A stretch of DNA of 64,000 nt from Acidobacteriota bacterium (GCA_014189895.1 BJFQ01000005.1:1-64000), one strand, 5' to 3'; counted from the stretch's first letter, positions 25,978 through 35,199 are shown. Notes: a model not told the origin generated them from the letters alone. Made by a program: numbers and translations.

Positions 25978-27678
25978 ATGATAGATTCTAAAACCATTAC
26001 TCGATTCGGGTGGGGTTTATTAATTGTGATCATCTGCCTAACTCCTTTATTAATTAGAAATATTAAATCTGTCGATAAGAATATTACCTTCAAGAGCTAT
26101 ACAGAAGGTATTGAAGGTAAAACGGGGACTCTAAAAGAGACGTATGAAAACCGCCAAATAACCCTTGCCTATGATTCAATTTCCACACGCACATCCCAAA
26201 TATTTATTAAGCCTGCTCGTGTAACCTTCGAAGATCAATCCGGTAAATGGTTTATCGAGGGTTCTTCCGCTATCCGAAGCGATGACCAGTGGACAATCTA
26301 CGGCCCGCTTTATGTGTCTTTTAGAGACTCTAACAATATTCTCATCGGTGAAGGGCTAGCTAATGAGGACAGCCCTTGTCTTCTTTGGTCTCGGGGCTCA
26401 TGGCAGGGCTTGATTCCGATAAAGTGGTCATCACGGCCAGGCCTTTTTGGGGGGCTCTGGACTCTTCCGAAAGGTTGGATTCGGAGACCTAATGGGGCCT
26501 TTGAATCCCAAGCCTCACCTACAACCTTTCTAGCTAAGGACGACGGTCAAAGTAATCTTAAATCTCTACAAGCCGATGTAATCACAACAACAGAAGACCT
26601 GAATGAAATATTCCTGATGCGGATTCGATCAACTCTCCTTTTGGGTAATCTTGAGACGAGCAAAGCGACGGTAACGGATAATGAGATTAATTTTCCAACT
26701 ACGGTATCTTTTGAGCGTGAGAAAGAACTCATGTTAAAAAGCGACAATGCCCACTATATCGATAGAGAGTTTTCATCCATCCTAAGCCTAAATAACGTCA
26801 ATGGATCGAGGTTTGAGAACAATATTACCGAGACTGTCCGTTCGGATAATGCATCAATCTTCATAGATATCTCCAGATTTAACGGGAATGTTGAGTGGAA
26901 TCGTATTGATGGATCCAATACAGCAAAAATCACAAGTCCCGAAATATATATACGTGAACGACAAGGAAGTTCTTATCCCAGTGATGTTCAACCTAATGAA
27001 ATCTTTTCACCTAAGTCAACGGAGGTAATTTTAAATGACATTAAATTCTCATCTGAAACTCTACGTTTCAACAAAAGAGATTTTATTTGGTCATTAGGCC
27101 CGACTGTTCGAGGGAAGAGCAAAGATGGCATCTACAGCGGAGGAACAGCATCCGGTAACCGTGATTCATGGAAGATGCAAGGTCCCATTAAATATGAACT
27201 CCTAAATGATCAGGGCGTACTTTTGGGCGCGTTTCTAACGGGTACTAAACTCCAATGGACGCTATCGGGTGAACCTGTACTTTGGCGACGCGGTTCGGAT
27301 TTGATTACGACTGCCAACATTATTAAGAATGGGTCCCTTATCAAGTTTCCGGGTCAACTCCGCGGTGTGTTCCGAGAACAAAAAGGCGATATTACGGTCG
27401 ATGCGCCTAGTGGTTTATTCGAAAATAATGTGATGCAACTTGATGGCCCGATTGTCCTCAATGGATTGGGTTGGTCATGTAATGCCCGCAAGGCCTCGAT
27501 CACTTTTGATAGTTCTAGAAAAATATCTATCATAAGGCTAGAAGGTGAGGTAACTCTAAGGGGTGGATTGGGAGAAGGTACTGGAGATCGACTCGAGATT
27601 GTGCCTAAACCCGGAGATAAAACCTATACTATTCACTGGGAAGGCCGCGTGAGAGGAACCAACAAGATCTATGACTAA
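25978..27678 (+). CDS. LptC/LptA-like lipopolysaccharide-transport protein, enlarged
   Basis: A 566-residue protein with one N-terminal membrane anchor (residues 10-27, FGWGLLIVIICLTPLLI) and then only beta-rich sequence. Two segments resemble each other: about 95-140 (WTIYGPLYVSFRDSNNILIG) and about 397-441 (WKMQGPIKYELLNDQGVLLG), each ending in an LLW- or VLW-RRG/SRG motif. A later part (455-530) looks OstA-like. LptC is normally about 190 residues with one jelly-roll. The gene overlaps lptB by eight bases, where lptC or lptA normally stands, which is the main support for the role. It probably combines LptC and LptA functions. Confidence 0.65.
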   Translation: MIDSKTITRFGWGLLIVIICLTPLLIRNIKSVDKNITFKSYTEGIEGKTGTLKETYENRQITLAYDSISTRTSQIFIKPARVTFEDQSGKWFIEGSSAIRSDDQWTIYGPLYVSFRDSNNILIGEGLANEDSPCLLWSRGSWQGLIPIKWSSRPGLFGGLWTLPKGWIRRPNGAFESQASPTTFLAKDDGQSNLKSLQADVITTTEDLNEIFLMRIRSTLLLGNLETSKATVTDNEINFPTTVSFEREKELMLKSDNAHYIDREFSSILSLNNVNGSRFENNITETVRSDNASIFIDISRFNGNVEWNRIDGSNTAKITSPEIYIRERQGSSYPSDVQPNEIFSPKSTEVILNDIKFSSETLRFNKRDFIWSLGPTVRGKSKDGIYSGGTASGNRDSWKMQGPIKYELLNDQGVLLGAFLTGTKLQWTLSGEPVLWRRGSDLITTANIIKNGSLIKFPGQLRGVFREQKGDITVDAPSGLFENNVMQLDGPIVLNGLGWSCNARKASITFDSSRKISIIRLEGEVTLRGGLGEGTGDRLEIVPKPGDKTYTIHWEGRVRGTNKIYD

Positions 27679-28420
27679 TCCACATGTGCCATCAAAGCCG
27701 GTCTTATCTATTAGGAATCTGCGTAAATCTTACGAAGGTCATCCAGTCGTTAAAGACGTATCCCTTGAAATTGGTCCTGGAGAGATTGTTGGCCTTTTGG
27801 GCCCTAATGGAGCGGGGAAAACTACCACTTTTTACATGATTGTTGGCATTGAATCTCCTGACGAGGGTTCTATTTTCTGGAATAACATCGATATCTCTTC
27901 TTTGCCGATGCATAAAAGAGCCCAACTTGGCATAGCTTATCTCCCTCAGGAATCTAGTATTTTTAGAGGCCTTACTGTTCGTGAAAATATCATGGCGATA
28001 GCTGAACTCTTAGCAATACAACTGTCTGAACAGAAACTCATCACCGATAAACTTATCGAATCTTTTCGTCTATCTAAAGTTGAAAATGTTCTAGGTCGGC
28101 AACTTTCTGGAGGCGAGCGCCGTCGCTGTGAATTAGCGAGAGCTTTAGTCTCTAATCCAAAAGTTATGCTACTCGATGAACCGTTTGCCGGCATAGATCC
28201 AAAAAGTATCGATGAAATTCATGAGTTAATCTACGACCTGAAGGCTAGGGGCATTGGCGTTCTAATTACCGACCACAATGTCAGAGAGACACTCCAAATA
28301 GCTGAGCGAGCGTATATTCTTGTCGACGGCGTGATTTTTAGAAGCGGGACGCCTCAGGAAATTGCTGCTGATCCCGACATCAAAAAGGTCTACCTAGGTG
28401 AAGGCTTTTCGTTAGCCTAG
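27671..28420 (+). CDS. lptB: Lipopolysaccharide export ABC transporter ATPase LptB
   Basis: A 249-residue ABC ATPase. Walker A GPNGAGKTT, Q-loop YLPQESSIFRGLTV, signature LSGGERRRCELARAL, Walker B VMLLDEPFAG, and the switch histidine in ITDHNVRETL. The YLPQE..FR.LTV stretch is characteristic of LptB. It powers removal of lipopolysaccharide from the inner membrane together with LptF and LptG, which here are fused at 58-60 kb. It overlaps the LptC-like gene and is followed by a small zinc-ribbon gene. Confidence 0.95.
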   Translation: MTNPHVPSKPVLSIRNLRKSYEGHPVVKDVSLEIGPGEIVGLLGPNGAGKTTTFYMIVGIESPDEGSIFWNNIDISSLPMHKRAQLGIAYLPQESSIFRGLTVRENIMAIAELLAIQLSEQKLITDKLIESFRLSKVENVLGRQLSGGERRRCELARALVSNPKVMLLDEPFAGIDPKSIDEIHELIYDLKARGIGVLITDHNVRETLQIAERAYILVDGVIFRSGTPQEIAADPDIKKVYLGEGFSLA

Positions 28421-28457
28421 TATTATTGATAAAATAAAACTTGAAGGAGCGTTCCTC

Positions 28458-28622
28458 ATGCCTGATCCCACCAACATCACAGCTCCTAAAGATACTCAAG
28501 AGCCCGTTCAAGTCTGCGATAAATGTCGCGGTCGTTTCGTTATGGACCACTTTAATCATGGAATATCTGGACAGGACTCAGTTTGCAAACGATGCCTGGT
28601 TGTTATGGGTTATCGTTTATAA
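28458..28622 (+). CDS. Small zinc-ribbon protein (54 aa)
   Basis: A short frame with a strong GAAGGAG site ahead of its ATG. Cysteines at 20 and 23 (VCDKCRGRF) and at 43 and 46 (VCKRCLVVMGYRL) form a two-knuckle zinc ribbon; the first 17 residues are acidic and proline-rich. It ends three bases before mqnC. A different, longer frame covers the same bases, but it lacks a ribosome site and family features. The function is unknown; a nucleic-acid or protein adaptor is possible. Confidence 0.7.
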   Translation: MPDPTNITAPKDTQEPVQVCDKCRGRFVMDHFNHGISGQDSVCKRCLVVMGYRL

Positions 28623-28625
28623 CTG

Positions 28626-29744
28626 ATGCCTCTCCTAACCGCTGAACAATCCATAGACTCCCTCTTGGACAAGGTCTATTCTTCACAGCGCTTATCAATA
28701 GACGATGCTGTCTCGCTGTATGAACAAGCAACCCTTCCGCAATTGAGTCAGGCAGCGACTTTCGTTAGGAATAAGCACAATGATTCCTCTAAAGTCAGTT
28801 ACGTTATTGATCGCAACGTTAACTATACGGACATCTGCAATATCTACTGTACTTTTTGCGCTTTTTATAAGAAACCCGGTGATCCCCGAGGTTATGTTCT
28901 TACAAAGGAGCAGTTGAGGCAAAAAGCCGAAGAAACTAAGGCGCTCGGTGGAACTGGATTTCTTTTGCAAGGGGGGGTTAACCCTGATCTCCCATGGGAA
29001 TACTATTTAGATCTAGTTTCTTTCTTGCATCATGATCTTGGACTGTGGGTTCATGGATTTTCACCTGTGGAAATTCAAATGATGTCTAAACTCAATCAAA
29101 AAACATTACACCAAACGATCTCTGAATTAAAACAAGCTGGACTTGGGTCGATCCCCGGGGGAGGCGCCGAAATCTTAGTTCCTAGAATTAGGAAGAAAAT
29201 TGCACCCTTGAAGGGTGGTCCCGAGAAATGGCTCGAAGTAATGGCGGCGGCTCATGACGAAGGAATGAAAACTACGGCCACCATGATGTACGGCATTGGT
29301 GAAACAACTCTTGAGAAAATACAACACTTTGACGCTATTCGCCTCCAGCAAGATCGTGCCTTGCTGACTCCCAATGAAGGCGGGTATACCGCATTCGTTG
29401 CATGGCCTTTTCAGCCTGGAAATACTGTCTGGGACGGTAAGCTTCCGATCGCTAATGATGATGAATACCTTAGAACAATAGCGGTATCTAGGATCTACCT
29501 CGATAACATTCCCCACATTCAGTCTTCATGGGTCACGATGGGGAAAAAAACTGGGCAGGTTGCGCTGGCTTTTGGTTGTGATGACATGGGTTCCCTCATG
29601 CTTGAAGAAAACGTTGTAAGTGCTGCAGGAACTTGCTATACCGTCAACTTGGAAGAGATGAAGCACCTCATTGTTTCTGCGGGATTCACGCCGTGGCAAA
29701 GGGATAATGTATACGGCCCTGTTCTGAGTGTTGGATCTATTTAA
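28626..29744 (+). CDS. mqnC: Cyclic dehypoxanthinyl futalosine synthase
   Basis: A 372-residue radical SAM enzyme of the futalosine menaquinone pathway, which closes the ring of dehypoxanthinyl futalosine. The cluster is CNIYCTFC in the NVNYTDICNIYCTFCAF context, followed by LLQGGVNPDLPWEYY, which separates MqnC from MqnE. Further family features are IPGGGAEIL, TTATMMYGIGET and LDNIPHIQSSWVTMG. MqnE is at 39.6-40.7 kb; MqnA, MqnB and MqnD are not in the window. The last eight bases overlap the convergent nucleotidase gene. Confidence 0.92.
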   Translation: MPLLTAEQSIDSLLDKVYSSQRLSIDDAVSLYEQATLPQLSQAATFVRNKHNDSSKVSYVIDRNVNYTDICNIYCTFCAFYKKPGDPRGYVLTKEQLRQKAEETKALGGTGFLLQGGVNPDLPWEYYLDLVSFLHHDLGLWVHGFSPVEIQMMSKLNQKTLHQTISELKQAGLGSIPGGGAEILVPRIRKKIAPLKGGPEKWLEVMAAAHDEGMKTTATMMYGIGETTLEKIQHFDAIRLQQDRALLTPNEGGYTAFVAWPFQPGNTVWDGKLPIANDDEYLRTIAVSRIYLDNIPHIQSSWVTMGKKTGQVALAFGCDDMGSLMLEENVVSAAGTCYTVNLEEMKHLIVSAGFTPWQRDNVYGPVLSVGSI

Positions 29745-30636
29745 TATTTTTGATTCCACTTACAACATGACCAGTAGGAATAATATTTTTGGCTGCGTCC
29801 TCACAATGACCCGTTTGATCATCGAAGAAGAAGTCAGGTTCGAATTCTTTTAAATAATCAGTCTTTGGGAGACCACCTAGAAACATAGCTTCATCAACGT
29901 GAATATCCCATGACATCAAGGTTCTAATAGCCCTTTCGTGGCTGGGTGCACTCCTAGCCGTAACCAAAGCTGTTCGTATCTTCATATTGGAGCCTTTTGA
30001 TCGATCTTGGAGAAGGTTTAATGCTGATAAAAAGGGTTTAAAGGGACCTTCGGGCAGTGGATTTAATGCATTCGTCTTTTCATGTTGCTGGAAACCGGCC
30101 AACTTCGATTTTAGGTAAACGATTTCAGCTTCGTCGCTGAATAGAACAGCATCTCCGTCAAATGCGATGCGGACTTCATTGGGGTGGTGATCGGCATCAT
30201 TCGAGGATAAAGGGTAGACACGGGCTGCGGGATATCCGGACTTTAATGCTTGGCGTACATCATCTTCTTTGGCTGAGAGAAAGAGGGTGGCACCTAATGG
30301 TTTGAGGTAAGGAAAGGGGGGACGTCCCTTAATGAAAACACCCCGTTTAACATCAAGTGACTCTGCCTGAGCACTTTTGAAGACGCGCATTCCGCTCACG
30401 GGATCATTTCTTGATAGGATAACTACTTCGACTAAGCTTTCATCGTGTGTGTTGAAAGCCATGAGCTTCTTGATAAGCGGGAATGCAACTCCTCGTTTAG
30501 CAGGTATGTCTAAACGGGAGAGCTGTAATCGCATGTAAGCTTGATCACCTTCTGTTTCAAAAAGTTGATTTTCATCCTCAAAATCAAATAGAGCTCGAGA
30601 AGATATTGCCACTACTAGTTGCTGGACATTGTTCAT
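29737..30636 (-). CDS. 5'-nucleotidase, NT5C1 (cN-I)-like
   Basis: A 299-residue protein that resembles the cytosolic 5'-nucleotidase I family, known mainly from animals but present in some bacteria. Features: LVVAISSRALFDFEDE (first aspartate loop), VVILSRNDPVSGMRVF, IAFDGDAVLFSDE, and LVTARSAPSHERA, ending with ADFLGGL-like MFLGGLPKTD and FFDDQTGHCE. It would release phosphate from nucleoside monophosphates such as AMP. The next upstream gene, eight bases away on the same strand, is an exported phosphodiesterase, suggesting nucleotide scavenging. Confidence 0.78.
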   Translation of the reverse strand: MNNVQQLVVAISSRALFDFEDENQLFETEGDQAYMRLQLSRLDIPAKRGVAFPLIKKLMAFNTHDESLVEVVILSRNDPVSGMRVFKSAQAESLDVKRGVFIKGRPPFPYLKPLGATLFLSAKEDDVRQALKSGYPAARVYPLSSNDADHHPNEVRIAFDGDAVLFSDEAEIVYLKSKLAGFQQHEKTNALNPLPEGPFKPFLSALNLLQDRSKGSNMKIRTALVTARSAPSHERAIRTLMSWDIHVDEAMFLGGLPKTDYLKEFEPDFFFDDQTGHCEDAAKNIIPTGHVVSGIKNIK

Positions 30637-30643
30637 AGGTTTG

Positions 30644-31876
30644 TCATCTCAGGCGTTTTATAGGCTTACCATCTCGTGGCGTTTCCCATTCAATTGATAG
30701 CCATTCAGCGATGGTCGGAGCGATATCAACACTGTTAAAGGTACCTAAATGGCCAACCCGCTTTCCTATGAATACAAAAAAACTAGCCATCAAAGCCGAT
30801 ACTCGGAGATCTTCTTTTCTTGGATTTCTACCCGGTGAGATAGCGGCCGATGAAATGTAAGAGTGAGCGCCTTTGCGCCCTATGATCTCCCCAATAGCCT
30901 CGAGTTCATTTTTGCTATCCGAAAGCCAATTAGGTAAGTCAGCCATTATGAAAATATCACCAGTTCTAAAATTGTTTCTGAGATAAAACTCCTCAGGAAT
31001 ATCAGATCGTTTCCACGCCCGCAGACCCGGAAGAGCATTTAACCTCTGAAGGATTGATGGAATTTGCTCACTATTTGCGTAGATGAAGGCTGAGCCTCCA
31101 AATGCAAAAGCTTTAATATCAAATTCACTCAACAATGGGTAAAGGCTGATTTTTCTAGTAGGTGACGCCATTCCATGGTCAGAAGTCATAATGATTTTGA
31201 GATTGGGGTACTTAGTTCTACTCGACAGAATCCAGTCAGACAAGAGATCGTCAGTAACCTTTAGTTTTGTTAGTACTTCAGGGCTAAGGGCCCCGTAAAA
31301 GTGCCCTTCCGAGTCGGTACCACTAAGATAGGCCATGATGAATTGGATTCCCTGGGACAGCCCCTCGGAACATCGTGTCAAGTTCTCTTGATCGCTAACT
31401 TTTTTATCATAGATCTTGTAAACTTCGGGAGAAACCCCCTTCCACACACCGGTAGCACAAGGCCAATGGTAGACAGCGGTTCTAATGCCTTTGCGAGTAC
31501 TGGCTACCCACAGGGGTTCTTCATTAAGATATTCGATAAATGCTGACGACTTGACAGTCTGATTTGTCGAAGAATCGTAATAAGAGTTCGAGACTATGCC
31601 ATGTCGTTCAGGATGAACCCCTGTCGCTATGGAGACATGGGAAGGAAAGGTCATGGCGGGAGTTGTAGGAATAGAAGAACCCCAACCCCCCGATTCGTTG
31701 ATTATTTTCCATAGACGGGGCATTGTTTTGTCGTTGAACTGATCAACTCCAATACCGTCTAAACTAAATAAAACGACTTTAGGAGCATGATTCGCCTGTC
31801 CTTGAATCGGTTTCCCTATCAATACAGTCAGAGTCAAGGCAAGAACGAAATAACTTAAAATACGCTTCATACACAC
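30644..31876 (-). CDS. Exported nucleotide pyrophosphatase/phosphodiesterase-like phosphatase
   Basis: A 410-residue protein of the alkaline phosphatase superfamily. A signal peptide (KRILSYFVLALTLTVLIG) leads into VVLFSLDGIG, with the first metal aspartate, and TTPAMTFPSHVSIATG, whose Thr is the nucleophile. Later metal ligands lie in DSEGHFYG, MTSDHGMA and KGAHSY. Such enzymes split nucleotide phosphodiester or pyrophosphate bonds outside the cytoplasm. With the neighbouring 5'-nucleotidase it could recover phosphate and nucleosides. The ATG at 31870 is an alternative start. Confidence 0.82.
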   Translation of the reverse strand: MCMKRILSYFVLALTLTVLIGKPIQGQANHAPKVVLFSLDGIGVDQFNDKTMPRLWKIINESGGWGSSIPTTPAMTFPSHVSIATGVHPERHGIVSNSYYDSSTNQTVKSSAFIEYLNEEPLWVASTRKGIRTAVYHWPCATGVWKGVSPEVYKIYDKKVSDQENLTRCSEGLSQGIQFIMAYLSGTDSEGHFYGALSPEVLTKLKVTDDLLSDWILSSRTKYPNLKIIMTSDHGMASPTRKISLYPLLSEFDIKAFAFGGSAFIYANSEQIPSILQRLNALPGLRAWKRSDIPEEFYLRNNFRTGDIFIMADLPNWLSDSKNELEAIGEIIGRKGAHSYISSAAISPGRNPRKEDLRVSALMASFFVFIGKRVGHLGTFNSVDIAPTIAEWLSIEWETPRDGKPIKRLR

Positions 31877-31893
31877 ATCCCAGGGTCAACTCA

Positions 31894-33084
31894 ATGTTAG
31901 ATACAACTAAACCTTATCCTATAGTCAGGCTAAAAAAAGACAAGGATAGCCTTGTTGGAAAACGTCACCCATGGATATTTAGTGGTGCTCTTCAATCTCT
32001 GCCGGATGAGCCCTTGGTAAGAATTGCTGATTCACAGGGTTCAGTCTTTGCTGTAGGGATGACTTCGAATGAAGGAATGTCGATAGCTATCCGTGTGTTG
32101 TCTTTTGAAGATGTCAGGATCGATGAAGAGTTCTTCTTCAAAGCCATCGAAAAATCAATTTCTTATCGACAACTCCTAGGTCTTTTCTCAATCAATCGTG
32201 CTTGTCGATTGATTAATGCAGAAGGTGATCGTATACCCGGTTTAATTATTGATCAGTACTCCCATGTCTGGGTCCTACAATCAACAAACTCAGGAATCGA
32301 AAAGCTAAGAGAATTATGGCTCCCGGCTATTTATCGTGTAGGGACCTCCCACGGGGCTCTTGTGTTTGTTGAACGCAGTAACTCCGGGCGGAAAACTGAA
32401 AACCTTACAATAGTTAATTCCCTTCTCAAAGGCAGTCTGTCTGGTCCAGTTGAAATACAAGAAGGACAGGCTCGTCTCTCCGTTCCTGTAATGACTGGTC
32501 AGAAAACTGGAATTTTTCTAGATCAAGCAGCTAGTCGATTGAAGCTTAATAAGCTAGCTTCATCCCTAGATATCCTGAATCTCTTCGGGTATACCGGTGC
32601 CTTTTCTATTCAAGCAGGCCTCGGCGGGGCTAGGCATGTCACTACAGTCGATATCTCAAAGGTTGCACTATCTATAGCTGAAAGAGATTGGATTAGTAAT
32701 GGCCTAGACCCCAATCGTCACAACATCATTGAATCAGATGTCTTTGAATTCGTGCGAAAACAGACTTCAACCTTTGATTGCGTAATAGTGGATCCACCTG
32801 CGTTTGCTAAGCAAAAAAAAGATATACCCTCAGCCTTTAAGGCCTATAAAGATATTTTCAGAGAGTCCTCCAAATTAGTGAGACCCGGTGGGTTATTTTG
32901 GGTTTTTTCTTGTAGTCATTACTTTGACACCGAACGTTTTCAGGAAGTTGTATGGACCTCGCTCCTCGAATCGGGTCGCGAGGGATCTATTTTCGAGCAT
33001 CTAGGAGCTCATTGGGATCATCCTTACAATATCAACCATCCCGAGGGGACCTACTTGAAAGGTTTACTGTTAGGCCTCAGCTAG
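31894..33084 (+). CDS. Class I rRNA methyltransferase, RlmI/RlmK-like
   Basis: A 396-residue protein with an N-terminal PUA domain (residues 1-75, KRHPWIFSGAL), a central fold and a C-terminal SAM-binding methyltransferase: VMTGQKTGIFLDQ, LNLFGYTGAFSIQAGLGGA, and CVIVDPPAFAKQKK. This layout matches RlmI, which methylates a 23S rRNA cytosine at C5, but the substrate is unproven. It is divergent from the phosphodiesterase by 17 bases and its last eight bases overlap the convergent Rrf2 gene. Confidence 0.88.
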   Translation: MLDTTKPYPIVRLKKDKDSLVGKRHPWIFSGALQSLPDEPLVRIADSQGSVFAVGMTSNEGMSIAIRVLSFEDVRIDEEFFFKAIEKSISYRQLLGLFSINRACRLINAEGDRIPGLIIDQYSHVWVLQSTNSGIEKLRELWLPAIYRVGTSHGALVFVERSNSGRKTENLTIVNSLLKGSLSGPVEIQEGQARLSVPVMTGQKTGIFLDQAASRLKLNKLASSLDILNLFGYTGAFSIQAGLGGARHVTTVDISKVALSIAERDWISNGLDPNRHNIIESDVFEFVRKQTSTFDCVIVDPPAFAKQKKDIPSAFKAYKDIFRESSKLVRPGGLFWVFSCSHYFDTERFQEVVWTSLLESGREGSIFEHLGAHWDHPYNINHPEGTYLKGLLLGLS

Positions 33085-33592
33085 GGTTCCTGATCAAACT
33101 GGCACATCCCATAGGTTTACCGTTGGCCATAATGGATTGAACTTCAGCCACATGGTCTTGGCAGTTACATTTATGGCACGTGTTGCTATAACTTTCTGCA
33201 CATATGTCGGCTATGGTTATGGTTTCGAGAATTCCTAAAAGACGTTCATCAATTTGCCGCCAGAGAAGATTTGACATAGATTCAGGTGTCGATCTTGGTG
33301 GCTTAGACTTATTTCTTTTGACAGTTGAGCTCAGATTTGACTCTACAATTCGAAGCACTTCACCAATACTAATCTCATTGCACTTTTGTGTTAGTGCATA
33401 GCCTCCCTTGGCGCCGGGGGAGGACTTAAGAACTCCGGCTTGTGCAAGTTTTCTGAATACTTTTTCTAGAAAGGGAAGGGGCAAATTTTGGTTGAGAGAA
33501 ATTTCTCTAAGCGGTACGGCTTTACCGTGACTTAAGTGAGCCAGGTCGAAGATGGCAAGAATGGCATATCGGCCTTGTGCAGTAATTTTCAT
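33077..33592 (-). CDS. Rrf2-family transcriptional regulator with C-terminal cysteine cluster
   Basis: About 171 residues from the canonical MKITAQGRYAILAIFDLA start; a frame extends six residues further to 33610. A winged helix-turn-helix fills residues 1-80 (REISLNQNLPLPFLEKVFRKL, GAKGGYAL). IscR-type members hold three cysteines near 92-106; here that stretch has none, and instead C-x7-C-x2-C-x-C plus one more cysteine occur at 131, 139, 142, 144 and 163. It may bind an iron-sulfur cluster or zinc there. Divergent from a thioredoxin-like gene. Confidence 0.85.
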   Translation of the reverse strand: MKITAQGRYAILAIFDLAHLSHGKAVPLREISLNQNLPLPFLEKVFRKLAQAGVLKSSPGAKGGYALTQKCNEISIGEVLRIVESNLSSTVKRNKSKPPRSTPESMSNLLWRQIDERLLGILETITIADICAESYSNTCHKCNCQDHVAEVQSIMANGKPMGCASLIRNPS

Positions 33593-33645
33593 AGACACCG
33601 CTCGCATCACTATTTTGTTAGATTTATTGGTATTACTATAAAGGC

Positions 33646-34188
33646 ATGGCCACTATCAAACTAAAGACTATTTTAACCTTTTTGGTCATTTGTATATCTT
33701 TATCTTCGCAAGATGTAGATTTACTCCCCTGCGATCCGAAGGATAATCAGCCAGTCATCCTTGGGGTCACATCTAGGGATATGATCTTAAAGCATCGAAC
33801 CATATTCAGTACCCAAGAGTCCGTTATCAAGTTATCTCCGGAGACAGTTGAAAAGTTACAAAAGCTAGATCAAGATCTTCAAGTTATCGTTGCTTTCGGA
33901 TCTTGGTGTTCAGATACTCATCACCATCTCCCAGGAATCCTAGCGCTTGATCGAATCAAGAATCCGCACATCACCATCTCCTACATAGGGGCCGGAAGAT
34001 CAAAACAGATACAGATAGAGAATTGGCCATCAGCACTCCCTTATCAATTCACGACTAAGGTTCCTTCTGTTTGGGTCTTTAGGAAGAATAGAAAGAACCT
34101 CTGGGCCCTCAAGGGTTCAATTATTGAGCATCCATCAGACCCTACAAAAACCATGTCTGATGAGTTACTCGAGATCCTATCTAAGTAA
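33646..34188 (+). CDS. Exported thioredoxin-like protein with single active-site cysteine
   Basis: A 180-residue protein with a signal peptide (residues 5-20, KLKTILTFLVICISL). The thioredoxin fold follows: VIVAFGSWCSDTHHH, where Cys88 is the first active-site cysteine and Thr91 takes the second's place, and cis-proline in TKVPSVWVF. A monothiol site rules out ordinary disulfide-exchange chemistry but permits reduction through an outside thiol such as bacillithiol. The adjacent regulator with a cysteine cluster suggests redox control, an inference. Confidence 0.75.
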   Translation: MATIKLKTILTFLVICISLSSQDVDLLPCDPKDNQPVILGVTSRDMILKHRTIFSTQESVIKLSPETVEKLQKLDQDLQVIVAFGSWCSDTHHHLPGILALDRIKNPHITISYIGAGRSKQIQIENWPSALPYQFTTKVPSVWVFRKNRKNLWALKGSIIEHPSDPTKTMSDELLEILSK

Positions 34189-34193
34189 TTATT

Positions 34194-35129
34194 TCACTCT
34201 GTCTCTGATCTTGGGTGAAGTGTATGATAAATCTTCTTTAGACGGCTGGTATGAATATGAGTATAAATCTGGGTGGTGCTGATATTTGTGTGACCTAACA
34301 TACTCTGAACTGATCGCAAATCGGCCCCATGGTCTAGAAGATGAGAAGCGAAAGCATGTCGAAGGACGTGAGGGCTTATCCGATCTGCCGGAATGTCTGA
34401 AATAGATCCGTACTTCTTGATCAACCTCCAAAACTGCTGTCGAGTTAAGGGCTTCCCCTTTAGCGAGACAAATAGAGACATTGATTTTGTCTCAATAAAT
34501 GATCTCTGCTGGAGCCATCGGCGTAACCAAAGTTCTGCACCATCCCCAAAAGGAATTAGTCTTTCTTTTTTACCTTTGCCCATGACTTTGAGAAAGCCTT
34601 CATCGATGAAAAGTGAGTTAAGCGGTAACTGTGCTAGTTCAGTGATGCGTAAACCACTGGCGTATAGAAGCTCAAGCCAAGCCCGATCCCTAACTCCTCT
34701 CGGGGTATCTAAAGACGGCGCATTGAGGAGACGTTCCACTTGTTCTTCGTTGAGGTATTTAGGTAAAGATCGAGGATTTATTTTGATCTGTGTTACGTCT
34801 TCGGGTCGAAGCGATTGATCACCTTCGAGATTAAGATATAAAAAGAAGTGCCTCAAACTGCTATTCATTCTCGCGATTGTCCGATTAGTTTTGTCTAAGC
34901 TCTGTTGATAAAGAATGAATGCATTCATCTTTTCTCGATTCTTGGATGAGGTAAAACTAAATTTGTATTGCGATGCCCAACTGACAAATTGTCTGAGGTC
35001 TGAGATATAAGACTGGACGGTATTTGGACTTAAGCCTCGTTCCGAAATCAGATAGCCCTCGAAATCTTTGAGGGTCAAAAGCCATTCTGATTTGGTCGAA
35101 ATGAGGTTAGATTTAGGCATATTGTCCAT
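34194..35129 (-). CDS. xerD: Tyrosine recombinase XerC/XerD type
   Basis: A 311-residue site-specific recombinase that resolves chromosome dimers at dif. The N-terminal SAM-like domain ([19 protein letters not shown]) precedes the catalytic domain with Arg in ASGLRITEL, Lys in [22 protein letters not shown], the second His in LGHTNISTT, and Tyr in QIYTHI. The XerC versus XerD choice is uncertain; the window shows only one Xer gene. A dif-like site occurs at 60269-60296. Its first 71 bases lie opposite the region before acpP. Confidence 0.9.
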   Translation of the reverse strand: MDNMPKSNLISTKSEWLLTLKDFEGYLISERGLSPNTVQSYISDLRQFVSWASQYKFSFTSSKNREKMNAFILYQQSLDKTNRTIARMNSSLRHFFLYLNLEGDQSLRPEDVTQIKINPRSLPKYLNEEQVERLLNAPSLDTPRGVRDRAWLELLYASGLRITELAQLPLNSLFIDEGFLKVMGKGKKERLIPFGDGAELWLRRWLQQRSFIETKSMSLFVSLKGKPLTRQQFWRLIKKYGSISDIPADRISPHVLRHAFASHLLDHGADLRSVQSMLGHTNISTTQIYTHIHTSRLKKIYHTLHPRSETE

Positions 35130-35199
35130 CAGCCTTTCCTTGTTGTCTCAAGGCTATCCCTATGTTAATCTCACAACACATTCATTGTGGAGATTTCCT

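Noticed and set aside
28441-28626. A 61-codon frame over the zinc-ribbon gene
   Set aside because: It has no ribosome site or recognisable features; the other frame has a strong site and paired CxxC motifs.
33400-33425. CCTCCC/GGGAGG arms in the Rrf2 gene
   Set aside because: Only six pairs with a ten-base loop in the conserved glycine-rich wing; coding constraint suffices.
34393-34818. A 141-codon plus-strand frame opposite the Xer gene
   Set aside because: Antisense to a clear recombinase domain, no family features.
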